A stretch of 58,067 nt of DNA from assembly GCA_016934315.1 (NCBI GenBank), contig JAFGSY010000008.1, positions 1-58,067 of the forward strand, written 5' to 3'. The position numbers were made by a program, and so were the translations under genes. Below, piece after piece: positions 46,025-54,263 of this stretch. Origin of the DNA: Candidatus Anaeroferrophillus wilburensis (lineage in GTDB: Bacteria; Desulfobacterota; Anaeroferrophillalia; Anaeroferrophillales; Anaeroferrophillaceae). Position 1 is the stretch's first letter. Each line of letters opens with the position of its first letter. The notes beneath the pieces are model-generated. The model was not told the origin of the DNA and searched no databases. It worked only from the letters and a program-made list of their open reading frames with translations.

Positions 46025-46888
46025 ATGAGCTTAAAGAGCAAATTTGACGCAGGGGAATTTGTCACTTTGGCAGAGATGGAACCCCCGAAAGGGGTTGATG
46101 TTTTGGCTATGATTACCAATGCCAATCAGGTCAAATACAAAGTCGATGCTTTTGTTGTACCCGAGATGAGCAATGCAGTCATGCGCATGAGCTCCCTCGG
46201 CGGCGCGCTGATTCTGCAAAATAAGGGCCTGGAAACGATTATGCAGGTTAATTGTCGGGACCGCAATCAGCTTGCTCTGCAGGCGGACCTTTTGGCCGCC
46301 GGTGCTGCCGGGGTTAGTGGTGTTATTGCCGTACCCGGTGACGATCCGGTGATTGGGGATCATCATCAGGCCAAATCGGTGTATGACCTTGATATGAACC
46401 AGCTTCTGCAGGCGGCCAACGGCCTGCGAAATGGTACCGATCTCGCCGGCAACAGTCTGGCTGGAGCTCCCGGGTTTCTGCTTGGGGCCTCCGTTAATGC
46501 CGGTGCCAAGGATAAGGCGCTGGCTCAGGAAATTAAAAAAGCTAAAGAGAGCATTGATGCCGGTGCCCGGTTTCTGATAACCAATCCTTTGTTTGAGCTT
46601 AATTCCATTGATTCATTCATTGACCAGTTTGGCGGCAGCAAAGCAACGATAATTCCGACGGTGCTGGTGCTTAAATCAGTTGGGATGGCACGCTATATCA
46701 ACCAGACCCAGGAGCACATCTCAATTCCCGATGCTTTGATCGAGCGTATCCGCAAGGCATCCGACAAACCGGCCGAGTGTATTCGCATCGCCAGGGAGAT
46801 GATTTCTGCCATCCACGATGCCGGGTTTGGCGGCGTGCTGATCTCCACCGTTGGTTGGGAGCATAGACTGCCGGAAATCTTACCCTGA
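46025..46888 (+). CDS. metF: Methylenetetrahydrofolate reductase family protein (short MetF)
   Basis: The 287-residue protein is a MetF-type TIM barrel: EFVTLAEMEPPKGVD at the start, then QVNCRDRNQLALQADLLAAGAAGVSGVIAVPGDDP, the FAD- and folate-binding region, and FLITNPLFEL near residue 180. MetF reduces methylene-tetrahydrofolate to methyl-tetrahydrofolate, a step of methionine synthesis and of the Wood-Ljungdahl pathway. The ATG at 46025 has GGAGG seven bases upstream; the ATG at 46019 is too close to that site. It is followed by a receiver gene and a larger MetF fusion, which suggests a specialised methyl branch. Confidence 0.87.
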   Translation: MSLKSKFDAGEFVTLAEMEPPKGVDVLAMITNANQVKYKVDAFVVPEMSNAVMRMSSLGGALILQNKGLETIMQVNCRDRNQLALQADLLAAGAAGVSGVIAVPGDDPVIGDHHQAKSVYDLDMNQLLQAANGLRNGTDLAGNSLAGAPGFLLGASVNAGAKDKALAQEIKKAKESIDAGARFLITNPLFELNSIDSFIDQFGGSKATIIPTVLVLKSVGMARYINQTQEHISIPDALIERIRKASDKPAECIRIAREMISAIHDAGFGGVLISTVGWEHRLPEILP

Positions 46889-46991
46889 TGTTTGTCCCAT
46901 GCCCCGGTATTGATGGTGGCGGAAGGTTCGATGGAAAAGAAAAAATCTTAATGTCTTTATATTTTAGTAGTTGCAGCAAAGGAGGGAATGT

Positions 46992-47381
46992 ATGAGCGAG
47001 AAAAAGAAAATTCTTGTGGTGGACGATGAGCCTGATTTCTCTTCCATTGTGAAGACCAATCTGGAAGCAGAGGGTTTTGCTGTCGATGTTGCCTATAATG
47101 GGGTAGAGGGGCTGGCAAAGGTAAAGGCCGATCCCCCGGATGCGATTGTCCTCGACGTTATGATGCCTGAAAAGGATGGTTACCAGGTGTGCGCCGAACT
47201 GAAAGCTGATGCGAAATATGCTGACATCCCTATTGTTATGCTGACGGCGGTGGCTTCTCACGTCAGTTCGACCCGCTATTCACACCATGGCGGGATGAGC
47301 ATGGAAGCTGATGATTATCTTCCCAAACCAGCTTCGGCAGAGCAGATTAGCGCCAGTGTCAAAAGGGTTCTAGGTCTGTAG
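46992..47381 (+). CDS. Stand-alone response-regulator receiver protein
   Basis: The 129-residue protein is a single REC domain with the acidic pair at D11/D12, phosphoacceptor D55 (VLDVMMP), T85 (MLTA) and K112 (DDYLPKPA), so it should be phosphorylatable. No output domain follows. The insert SHVSSTRYSHHGGMSMEADDY before the lysine is unusual. It lies between the short MetF and a MetF that carries a receiver-like domain. GGAGG precedes the ATG. A phosphorylated partner role for the MetF proteins is a hypothesis. Confidence 0.93.
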   Translation: MSEKKKILVVDDEPDFSSIVKTNLEAEGFAVDVAYNGVEGLAKVKADPPDAIVLDVMMPEKDGYQVCAELKADAKYADIPIVMLTAVASHVSSTRYSHHGGMSMEADDYLPKPASAEQISASVKRVLGL

Positions 47382-48025
47382 CGAAAACCAGTGCACACGT
47401 TCCGGCAAGTGGCGGGAACGTGTGCACTGTCAGAGATAGCTGACGTTGTCTTTTGATCCAGGTTGGGAGACAGCCTGTACCCGTAGTTTGAACTGTAGAG
47501 AATCCGGCTCTGGTTGAGCTGGTTTTAAGAAGTAGTAGATCTCGTTGCATAGTCTGTGTGACCGCAGTGGAGGTGATGATCAACGGCCAAGACCGAAGAA
47601 CCGGTCCAGCGATGGGTGCAGGGGGAGCTTGTCCATCCCTGCATCGGCAAAATTCATCAGTGCCGTGGACGGGGGGATGCCCCACAACAACATTTATCAA
47701 CCTTCCTGTGAAAAATCTAACTATTTCCTGCTGCTCCCGTTTTGGATGCCCTTCCCGGTTAATATTCATGTATTCTTCTATATGTTTTATGAAATGAACA
47801 ACCACAATGGGTCGGAGATGGGCGTTGGTGGTTTGAGAACCTATGATAATGAGGTGGCGACAATCGCTACCGCAATGAGAAAGCAACATATGATTCCGGC
47901 TGCCGGATCACCTCATGAGAAAGCAATACCCGCAAAAGCGGTTTTTTATAGTTTTGTAGTCCCGGCAGGTCCGGGTAAGGCTAGGCATTCTTGATAAAGT
48001 CAGGTTGTTTTACAGGAGATCCAAG
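47382..48025. other. 644-base region between the receiver gene and the MetF fusion
   Basis: This region holds no gene I can support. Right after the receiver stop is a perfect 13-bp inverted repeat (47391-47427). A short plus-strand hairpin with a T run (CCGC, AAAA, GCGG, TTTTTT, about 47928-47949) could be a weak terminator. On the minus strand a 37-residue frame (47580-47693) has a decent AGGAAGG ribosome site, but no relatives that I know. Longer frames on both strands look like chance. The fusion gene's AGGAG site is near 48015. Confidence 0.4.
47391..47427. repeat. Perfect 13-bp inverted repeat after the receiver gene
   Basis: GTGCACACGTTCC at 47391-47403 is repeated in reverse complement as GGAACGTGTGCAC at 47415-47427, with an 11-base centre. 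It starts ten bases after the receiver stop codon. No T run follows, so it is not a classical intrinsic terminator; it could be an mRNA 3' end stabiliser, a Rho-independent element without U tail, or a binding site. Confidence 0.85.
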
Positions 48026-50014
48026 ATGGAAAAAGTGAACAAAAAAACCAAGGTTCTAGTGGTGGGCAGCGAGTCGGCTTTCCATGATATGATAGGCAAG
48101 AGCCTCGAAGATCAGTTTGAAGTCATTAGTGCTTCCAACGACGACGAGGGTTTGTCTAAAGCCAGGACCGAGCGGCCGGATGCGATTGTGTTGGGATACC
48201 TTGAACCTCGGGGAACCTCATTCAAGCTGCATAAGAAATTTCGCAGCGGTTGGTTGACCAAGCACACCCCATTACTGATTGTTGAAATTGGCAGTTCAGA
48301 ACTGTCGCAGAAGGGGTGGACGAGACAGGAAGCCCTGGAAATGGATGCCGATGACTACATTACCATTTCTCCAGAGGATTCAGCATCGATCTCCCGTTTG
48401 AAGGAGTCGGTGGGCTTGACCGAAAAGATTACCATCAGAATGAGCGAGCGGGAAAGTGTTCTCAAAGAGAAACTGCGTGACCCCAATGCATTCTGCGTGA
48501 CCTGGGAACAGATTCCCGGCCGCGGTGCCTTTGAGATGCAGCATGAAGAGGTGATTGACAATGTTGCCAAGGCTGCCGCCGGCGGTAAAATCGATGCCAT
48601 CAGCGTTACCGACAACCCTGGCGGTAATCCGGCGCTGTCAACCGAAATGCTCTGTGTGCAGATTAAGAAAGCCGGGATGGAACCACTGGTTCATCTGGCC
48701 TGTAGAGATAAGAACCGTAGTGAGATTGAGAGCCTGCTCTGTGGTATGGCCGCCGAAGGAGTCAAAAATATCCTGGTGTTGACCGGCGACTATTCAGGCA
48801 GTGATGCCTTTGAAGGCTTGGCGAAACCGGTGTTTGACCTTGATCCTCCCAACGTCCTGCGCCTTGTAGGCGAGATGAATAAGGGGCTCGAGCACAAGGC
48901 AATGCGTAAGACCATCAAACTTGCTGCTACGGATCTGTTTGCCGGTGCTTGTGTTTCACCCTTCAAAAAGTGTGAATCCGAGCTGATGGGGCAGTACGCC
49001 AAGCTGAAGAAAAAGATTGAAGGCGGCGCCCAGTTCATTATCACCCAAGTTGGTTATGATGCCAGAAAATACCATGAACTGCTGACCTGGCTGCGGCTTA
49101 ACAACTATAATATTCCGGTGCTGGTTAATATCTATGTGCTGCCCTATGGCGCCGCCCGATTTATGAATTCCAACGGGATTCCCGGTTGCGTGGTTACCGA
49201 TAAGATGCTGGCCGATCTGGCCCGGGAAAAAGAGGCTGATGACAAGGGCAAGGCTGCCATGCTGCTGAGAGCCGCCAAGATGTATGCCTATGCCAAGGGT
49301 ATGGGTTGTGCCGGGGCTCACATCGGTGGTCACGGGATTACCTACGAACAGGTGGAATACATTATTGACAAGGGTGAGGAGCTGTCGGCAAACTGGGAGA
49401 GCCTGGTGCCTGAATTTGACTATCCTCAGGATGATGGTTTTTATCTTTTCGAAAAAGATGAAAAGACCGGCTTGAATACCGACGTCTATGCCCAACGGAC
49501 TTCAAAGCCGTCCGTACCCTTTATCTATCGCTTCTCACGTCTGGCCCACCATCTGCTCTTCGAGGAGAAGAGTCCGGTCTACAAAACCATGAAACCGGTG
49601 GCCGCCTGGTTGGATAACACCCATACGCCCAAACATATGTTTGATTTCTTTGAGCATATGTCGAAGGTGGCGATGTTTAACTGCATGAACTGCGGTGACT
49701 GTGCCCTGTTCGATACTGCCTATGTCTGTCCCATGTCACAATGCCCGAAGAACCAGCGGAACGGACCTTGCGGCGGCAGCTACGACGGCTGGTGTGAGGT
49801 GTACCCCAATGAGAAGAAGTGCATCTGGGTGCAGGCCTATGATCGCTTGAAGCCCTATAAAGAGGAAGATAAGATTGCCGCCTACACCGTGCCGCCGTGC
49901 AACTGGAACCTGTGGCAGACCTCTTCCTGGCTCAATTTTTATCAGGGCCGCGACCATACAGCCAAAAGGCTGGGTATTAAGCCGCCGCCTAAAAAGGATG
50001 CCGCAAAGAAATAA
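48026..50014 (+). CDS. Pseudo-receiver / MetF / MTHFR_C fusion protein
   Basis: The 662-residue protein has three parts. Residues 7-132 resemble a receiver domain (TKVLVVGSESAFHDMIGKSLE; DAIVLGYLEP; MDADDYITISPED), but the acidic pair is G14/S15, the phosphoacceptor position is G57 and the lysine position is I114, so it cannot be phosphorylated in the normal way. Residues about 150-445 form a MetF-type barrel (VTDNPGGNPALSTEMLC, VLTGDYSG, IITQVGYDARKY). Residues about 550-625 form MTHFR_C, with many cysteines (CMNCGDC, CPMSQCPKNQRNGPCGG). MTHFR_C is found in Wood-Ljungdahl methyl-branch enzymes. The ATG at 48026 has AGGAG six bases upstream. Confidence 0.87.
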   Translation: MEKVNKKTKVLVVGSESAFHDMIGKSLEDQFEVISASNDDEGLSKARTERPDAIVLGYLEPRGTSFKLHKKFRSGWLTKHTPLLIVEIGSSELSQKGWTRQEALEMDADDYITISPEDSASISRLKESVGLTEKITIRMSERESVLKEKLRDPNAFCVTWEQIPGRGAFEMQHEEVIDNVAKAAAGGKIDAISVTDNPGGNPALSTEMLCVQIKKAGMEPLVHLACRDKNRSEIESLLCGMAAEGVKNILVLTGDYSGSDAFEGLAKPVFDLDPPNVLRLVGEMNKGLEHKAMRKTIKLAATDLFAGACVSPFKKCESELMGQYAKLKKKIEGGAQFIITQVGYDARKYHELLTWLRLNNYNIPVLVNIYVLPYGAARFMNSNGIPGCVVTDKMLADLAREKEADDKGKAAMLLRAAKMYAYAKGMGCAGAHIGGHGITYEQVEYIIDKGEELSANWESLVPEFDYPQDDGFYLFEKDEKTGLNTDVYAQRTSKPSVPFIYRFSRLAHHLLFEEKSPVYKTMKPVAAWLDNTHTPKHMFDFFEHMSKVAMFNCMNCGDCALFDTAYVCPMSQCPKNQRNGPCGGSYDGWCEVYPNEKKCIWVQAYDRLKPYKEEDKIAAYTVPPCNWNLWQTSSWLNFYQGRDHTAKRLGIKPPPKKDAAKK

Positions 50015-50065
50015 TCAGGTGAGCTGACATGGTTCTGGCTGATCAACTCCAATGCTGCTGAACTG

Positions 50066-50108
50066 AAAGGCCCTGCCACATCCTTGGATGATGTGGCAGG
50101 GCCTTTTT
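50066..50108 (+). terminator. Strong intrinsic terminator after the MetF fusion gene
   Basis: A perfect 14-bp stem (GGCCCTGCCACATC, 50069-50082, with GATGTGGCAGGGCC, 50090-50103), extended by A-T pairs, ends in five T residues on the plus strand. A-rich sequence on the left side makes it potentially bidirectional. It separates the one-carbon block from the AroE-like gene. Confidence 0.95.
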
Positions 50109-50237
50109 CATGGGTGACGAAAGCTGCTGTCGGCAGACAGCAGCCGGGCACTGTTGCCTGAGCGTATAAATGGGTGACTGTTGTGGTGAAACGGACGGTT
50201 GCTGCTGAGGTAGAATCAGAAACAGGAAGGAGAACTC

Positions 50238-51080
50238 TTGTATACCGTAAGCTCGCCGGATAAAAGTGCCGCCAACATCTTTGGCTTGTTAAGCGATGAC
50301 CGGGCCTACGATTCTCCTGCACCGGTGGTTTATCGCAATCTGATGGCCAGGGCAGGAATGGCTGGCAGTTACACTGCTTTTAAGGTTGATCCCGGCAAAC
50401 TTGAAGCGGCTGTCCAGGGCTTGGGAGCCCTCAATATCATTGCCGCCAATATTGGTGTTCCCTACCAGGAGGAGATTATCCCCCATCTTTTCGCCCTTTC
50501 CGAGGGAGCAAAAATTATTGGTGCGGTTAATACCATTTTTCGTCATGGTCTGTACTATAAAGGGTATAATACCAATGCCCTGGGCCTGATGGATGCTCTG
50601 CATGCCGTTGGTTTCCACACAGGTGCCAGTAAATCTGCCTTGGTTCTTGGCGCCGGCGGCGCTGCCCGGGCGGCGGTCTTCCTTTTCCACTGGCTGGGAA
50701 TTCCTGCCATTACTGTTGCCGCCCGCCGCCTGGATCAGGCCAAAAAGCTTGCTGCCCATCTTGGCGGGGCACAGCCGGTTTCTTTTGCTGATCTTGCCGA
50801 TCGGCCGGTTGCAGGGCAGATTGTTGTCAATGCAACCTCGTCAGCCGGTTGCGTGCCGGAGCTGTCTGCGTTTGTGAAGGGTCTGGTATGCCGTGAATGT
50901 TGCATCGTGGTGAATTTTAATGCTGCTGACAGCCAGGGGAATATCTGGCAGGAACTGGCAGAACGCCTGGAAGTGCCCTATATGGGCGGGCTGCCTATCC
51001 TGGGGCACCAGGCCAGGCATGCCCTTGCCCTTTGGACCGGGGTCAGGATTCCTCCTGAGGCCGTGCAGGAGATTCTTTGA
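50238..51080 (+). CDS. Shikimate dehydrogenase-like protein lacking the catalytic Lys/Asp pair
   Basis: The 280-residue protein has the AroE fold: an N-terminal substrate domain and a C-terminal NADP Rossmann domain with LVLGAGGAARAA near residue 136. AroE enzymes use a lysine in NVTxPxK and an aspartate in NTDxxG. Here the same positions read NIGVPYQ (Q77) and NTNALG (N113). The C-terminal glutamine in GHQARHALALW is kept. The protein therefore probably does another reaction than shikimate dehydrogenation, or has a binding role. The start is TTG at 50238 with AAGGAG five bases upstream. It is isolated from metF by a terminator. Confidence 0.8.
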   Translation: MYTVSSPDKSAANIFGLLSDDRAYDSPAPVVYRNLMARAGMAGSYTAFKVDPGKLEAAVQGLGALNIIAANIGVPYQEEIIPHLFALSEGAKIIGAVNTIFRHGLYYKGYNTNALGLMDALHAVGFHTGASKSALVLGAGGAARAAVFLFHWLGIPAITVAARRLDQAKKLAAHLGGAQPVSFADLADRPVAGQIVVNATSSAGCVPELSAFVKGLVCRECCIVVNFNAADSQGNIWQELAERLEVPYMGGLPILGHQARHALALWTGVRIPPEAVQEIL

Positions 51081-51214
51081 CCGCTGATCAGCGGTCGTTC
51101 AATGAACCGCCTTTTTTGAGCCCTGCCTTGTGCGGCAAACGGAAAGATGTGCGGGTAGAGATATCGGAGATCGCCCGGCTTTGATCTGCTGATGGGGGGC
51201 TCTCTGGCCTGTGC

Positions 51215-52714
51215 CTATCGCTGACTGCCGTTGCCGCTTGCCGCAGCTGCCGGCAGCCTGACGGTGAAGGTCGTGCCCTTATCGGGCTCACTTGCAACCG
51301 TGATCGAGCCGTTCAGTTTTTCCACCAGGCTTTTGACAATGGATAGTCCCAGCCCGGTACCGGTAATGTAACGGGTTTTTTCATTTTTAACCCGGTAAAA
51401 CTTGTCAAATATCTTTTCCAGCTGTCTGGCTTCCATGCCATAACCGTTGTCAATAACCGCCACTTGTATCTGGCTGTCAACCTGTTCAACTTCTACCTTG
51501 ATGGTGCCGCCCTCCTGGGTATACTTGATGGCATTGGCAATCAGGTTGCCGAAAATACTTTCCAGTGCCATCGGGTCGGCAACAACATCCGGCAGCGCTA
51601 TTTCCGGCAGTTCCAGGGATAGCGTCTGGTTTCTCCCCTGGGCCTGCGCACCGATGAAATCAACGATATTGGCCAGCAGTTCAGCCAGGGAAACCGGTTT
51701 GGCTACGGCGCCCATATTGCCGGCTTCTATGCGGGAGAGATCCAGCAGGTCGCCAATGAGGGAGATCAGGCCTTGGGTTTTTTCGCGGGCCCGCGACAGG
51801 ATATATTGATCTTTGGTCGGTTTCTTCTCCACCATGACCAGTTGTTCATGGATGGTTGACAGGGGGGAGCGCAATTCATGGGAGACCTTGGCAACAAATT
51901 CTGATTTCAGCTGATCCAAAGCTTTCAATGCCGTTACGTCAACCAGAATTACCACCGCGCCTAGACAGTCATCTTCTTCATTGACAATTGCCTGCCCCTC
52001 AGCCAGCAGAAACTTATTGTCCGGCAGGGCAAACTCGTAGGTTGGGGGTTCCTTCATATTTTCGCAGCCGCCATGGGACAACTCCCTGACCATGCGGCAG
52101 AAGCCTTCATCATTACTGTAGTGCTCGATCTCCCTTCCCGGTTTCATCTCGGCATCAAGGCCGAGGCACCAGAGAAAAGCGGGGTTCATGAGAACGACCA
52201 CCCCTTCCGTATTGGTTACGACCACCCCGCTGGGCAGGGCCTCGATGATTGTCCTGGTACGGCTTTTTTCGGCATCGAGATCAGCCAGGGTCCGCTGTCG
52301 TTCTTTTTCCAGCTGTTCGGCTTCATTGAAAAGGTGCACCCGCTCCTGGGCCCGACGGACGACAATCCGCAGATGGTCAGGTTCAAAGGGCTTTGGAATG
52401 AAATCATAGGCCCCCATTTTCATCGCTTCAATGGCTGTTTCAACGGTGGCAAAGCCGGTGATGACAATGACAACAATCTCCTCATTAATCTTTTTTATTC
52501 TTTCCAGTACTTCCATGCCATCCATGCCCGGCATTTTAAGGTCAAGGAGGACGATTGCCACGGGTTCCTGTTCGATGATCTTCAGCCCTTCATCACCCCG
52601 GGCTGCTTTGGAAACCCGAAACCCCATGCGTATTAATATACGCTCAGAGCCATCCCGCAGGTCCTGCTCATCATCAACTACCAGCACGTGTAAAGGGTCG
52701 ATTTTTTTATTCAC
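51215..52714 (-). CDS. REC-PAS-histidine kinase (hybrid sensor kinase)
   Basis: The 499-residue cytoplasmic protein begins with a receiver domain (LHVLVVDDEQDL, phosphoacceptor in LLDLKMPGMDG, K in FIPKPF). A PAS domain follows (IIEALPSGVVVTNTEGVVVLMNPAFLWCLG), then HisKA with the phosphohistidine in KVSHELRSPLSTI and an HATPase_c domain (VIDNGYGMEARQLEKIFDKFYR, GTGLGLSIVKSL). A receiver at the N terminus suggests phosphorelay input. The GTG at 52714 has AGGAGGAGAG upstream and overlaps the end of the upstream kinase gene by eight bases, so both are made together. Confidence 0.9.
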   Translation of the reverse strand: MNKKIDPLHVLVVDDEQDLRDGSERILIRMGFRVSKAARGDEGLKIIEQEPVAIVLLDLKMPGMDGMEVLERIKKINEEIVVIVITGFATVETAIEAMKMGAYDFIPKPFEPDHLRIVVRRAQERVHLFNEAEQLEKERQRTLADLDAEKSRTRTIIEALPSGVVVTNTEGVVVLMNPAFLWCLGLDAEMKPGREIEHYSNDEGFCRMVRELSHGGCENMKEPPTYEFALPDNKFLLAEGQAIVNEEDDCLGAVVILVDVTALKALDQLKSEFVAKVSHELRSPLSTIHEQLVMVEKKPTKDQYILSRAREKTQGLISLIGDLLDLSRIEAGNMGAVAKPVSLAELLANIVDFIGAQAQGRNQTLSLELPEIALPDVVADPMALESIFGNLIANAIKYTQEGGTIKVEVEQVDSQIQVAVIDNGYGMEARQLEKIFDKFYRVKNEKTRYITGTGLGLSIVKSLVEKLNGSITVASEPDKGTTFTVRLPAAAASGNGSQR

Positions 52715-54263
52715 GCTCTCCTCCTTCCATATCCTGGGCAGCCAGCGGCAGAGTGACAATAAAGGTTGTTCCTGTACCGGGTTTGCTTTTGGCAATGATA
52801 TTGCCACCGTGATTTTCGACAATGCCGTAGACCATGCTCAGCCCCAGGCCGGTTCCCTTGCCTTCTTCCTTGGTGGTGAAAAAGGGGTCGAAAATATGGG
52901 GTAAGACCTCCTCGGGAATGCCGGCACCGGTATCGGAAATTTCGATGCACAGACGATCACCATGGGAGGGCAGCCAGCAGAAAGGATATTCGAGTACCGG
53001 CGTGTCGCCGTCTTCAGTGTAAATGCGCTCCCCGGCCTTTGGCAGCCGGGTGATGATGGTCAGCTTTCCTTTGCCGTCCATGGCATCAACGGCGTTGAGA
53101 ATGATATTCATCAGCATATGGTTGAGCTGCTGGGTGTCGGCGTGCACCTGGGGGAGGTTATCAGTCAGATGTTTTTCAATGGTGATGTTTTGAAAGATCG
53201 GCTGGCTTTCCAGGAGAAACATGGTCCGGTTGATCGCCTGATTGATATCGCAAGGCTGCATGAACTGGCGGGTTTGACGTGAAAATTCCAGCAGCTCCTT
53301 CACCGTATCCCGGCATCGCTCAGCGTCACGCAGTATGCGGCGCAGGTCCTCCTGAACTTCGGTGGACAGTTCATTTTCCTCCATTACCAGCTTGGTGAAC
53401 AGGATAATGCCTCCCAGGGGGTTGTTGAGCTGGTGGGCGACGCCGGCGGCCAGCTTGCCGAGAGAGGCCATTTTTTCCGACTGCAGCAGCTGCTGCTGGG
53501 TTTTTTCCAGCTCCTTTTCCATTTGAATGGTTCCCCGGAGGTCACGGAAAAAACCGATGGTTGCCACTTCCTGGTCATCCTTGTAGACGATGGAGGCATT
53601 CAGGCGAACCGGAATCCGCTGGCCATTTTTCCCCAGCAAGTCCACGTGGTGCCCTTTCAGTTTTCCCTTGCCGCCATACTCTTCACTCCTCAGTTTCCGC
53701 ATGACATCGGCTGCTTCGTTCTCATTGGCATAAATGTTATTCACATGCAGCTTTTCGAGGGCTTCATCGATTGTGTAGCCAAGGATCTCGGAAACGGCAT
53801 TATTGAAAATAACCAGTTTGCCGGTTTTGTCAGCGGCAACAACACCGTCAACGGAACTCAGCAGCAGGTTGTGCAGAAAGGTGCTGGACTGGTTCATCTG
53901 CTCTTCCAGCCAGACCTGGACGGGCAGATCAAAGTCGACGACCACCAAGGCGTCAATCTCGCCGTTGAAGAAGAGAGGGTAGCTGAAGACGCAGGCCATC
54001 TTGCGCTGGGAGATGTCGTGTTTGCCGATATAGGTGGGTGTGCGGGTATGGAGTGATTCCAGCACCGGACAGTGTTCACAGGGACCATCAATTCCTTTGA
54101 ACTGTTCGTAGCAGAACCGGCCGTTCAGCTCGATATCCTGGTCCATCTGACCCTGCTTGTTGACGGCCAGGATGCGGAAATCGGGGGAGATGACAATTAG
54201 TTTCCTTTTAAACGCATGGATGGCCCTGAAGAGATAGTCCTGCTGTTTGCCGGTCAGTTGCAT
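52707..54263 (-). CDS. PAS-domain sensor histidine kinase
   Basis: The 518-residue protein lacks membrane helices. It has an N-terminal PAS-like sensing region with the cysteine pair CEHC (residues near 59-62). A second PAS at about 130-245 (VDGVVAADKTGKLVIFNNAVSEILGYT) carries a C-terminal PAC part. A HisKA with H in VAHQLNNPLGGI and HATPase_c (DTGAGIPEEVLPHIFDPFFTTK, GTGLGLSMVYGI) follow. It should autophosphorylate and pass phosphate to the REC-PAS kinase encoded in the overlapping next gene. AAGGA lies eight bases before the ATG at 54263; the longer frame to 54341 is not supported. Confidence 0.88.
   Translation of the reverse strand: MQLTGKQQDYLFRAIHAFKRKLIVISPDFRILAVNKQGQMDQDIELNGRFCYEQFKGIDGPCEHCPVLESLHTRTPTYIGKHDISQRKMACVFSYPLFFNGEIDALVVVDFDLPVQVWLEEQMNQSSTFLHNLLLSSVDGVVAADKTGKLVIFNNAVSEILGYTIDEALEKLHVNNIYANENEAADVMRKLRSEEYGGKGKLKGHHVDLLGKNGQRIPVRLNASIVYKDDQEVATIGFFRDLRGTIQMEKELEKTQQQLLQSEKMASLGKLAAGVAHQLNNPLGGIILFTKLVMEENELSTEVQEDLRRILRDAERCRDTVKELLEFSRQTRQFMQPCDINQAINRTMFLLESQPIFQNITIEKHLTDNLPQVHADTQQLNHMLMNIILNAVDAMDGKGKLTIITRLPKAGERIYTEDGDTPVLEYPFCWLPSHGDRLCIEISDTGAGIPEEVLPHIFDPFFTTKEEGKGTGLGLSMVYGIVENHGGNIIAKSKPGTGTTFIVTLPLAAQDMEGGERE

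Noticed and set aside
47545-47994. Plus-strand frames in the 47.4-48.0 kb gap (149 and 79 codons)
   Set aside because: A short stretch (DRRTGP...GAGG) vaguely recalls small cysteine- and glycine-rich proteins, but no repeated pattern, ribosome site or stable composition supports a gene.
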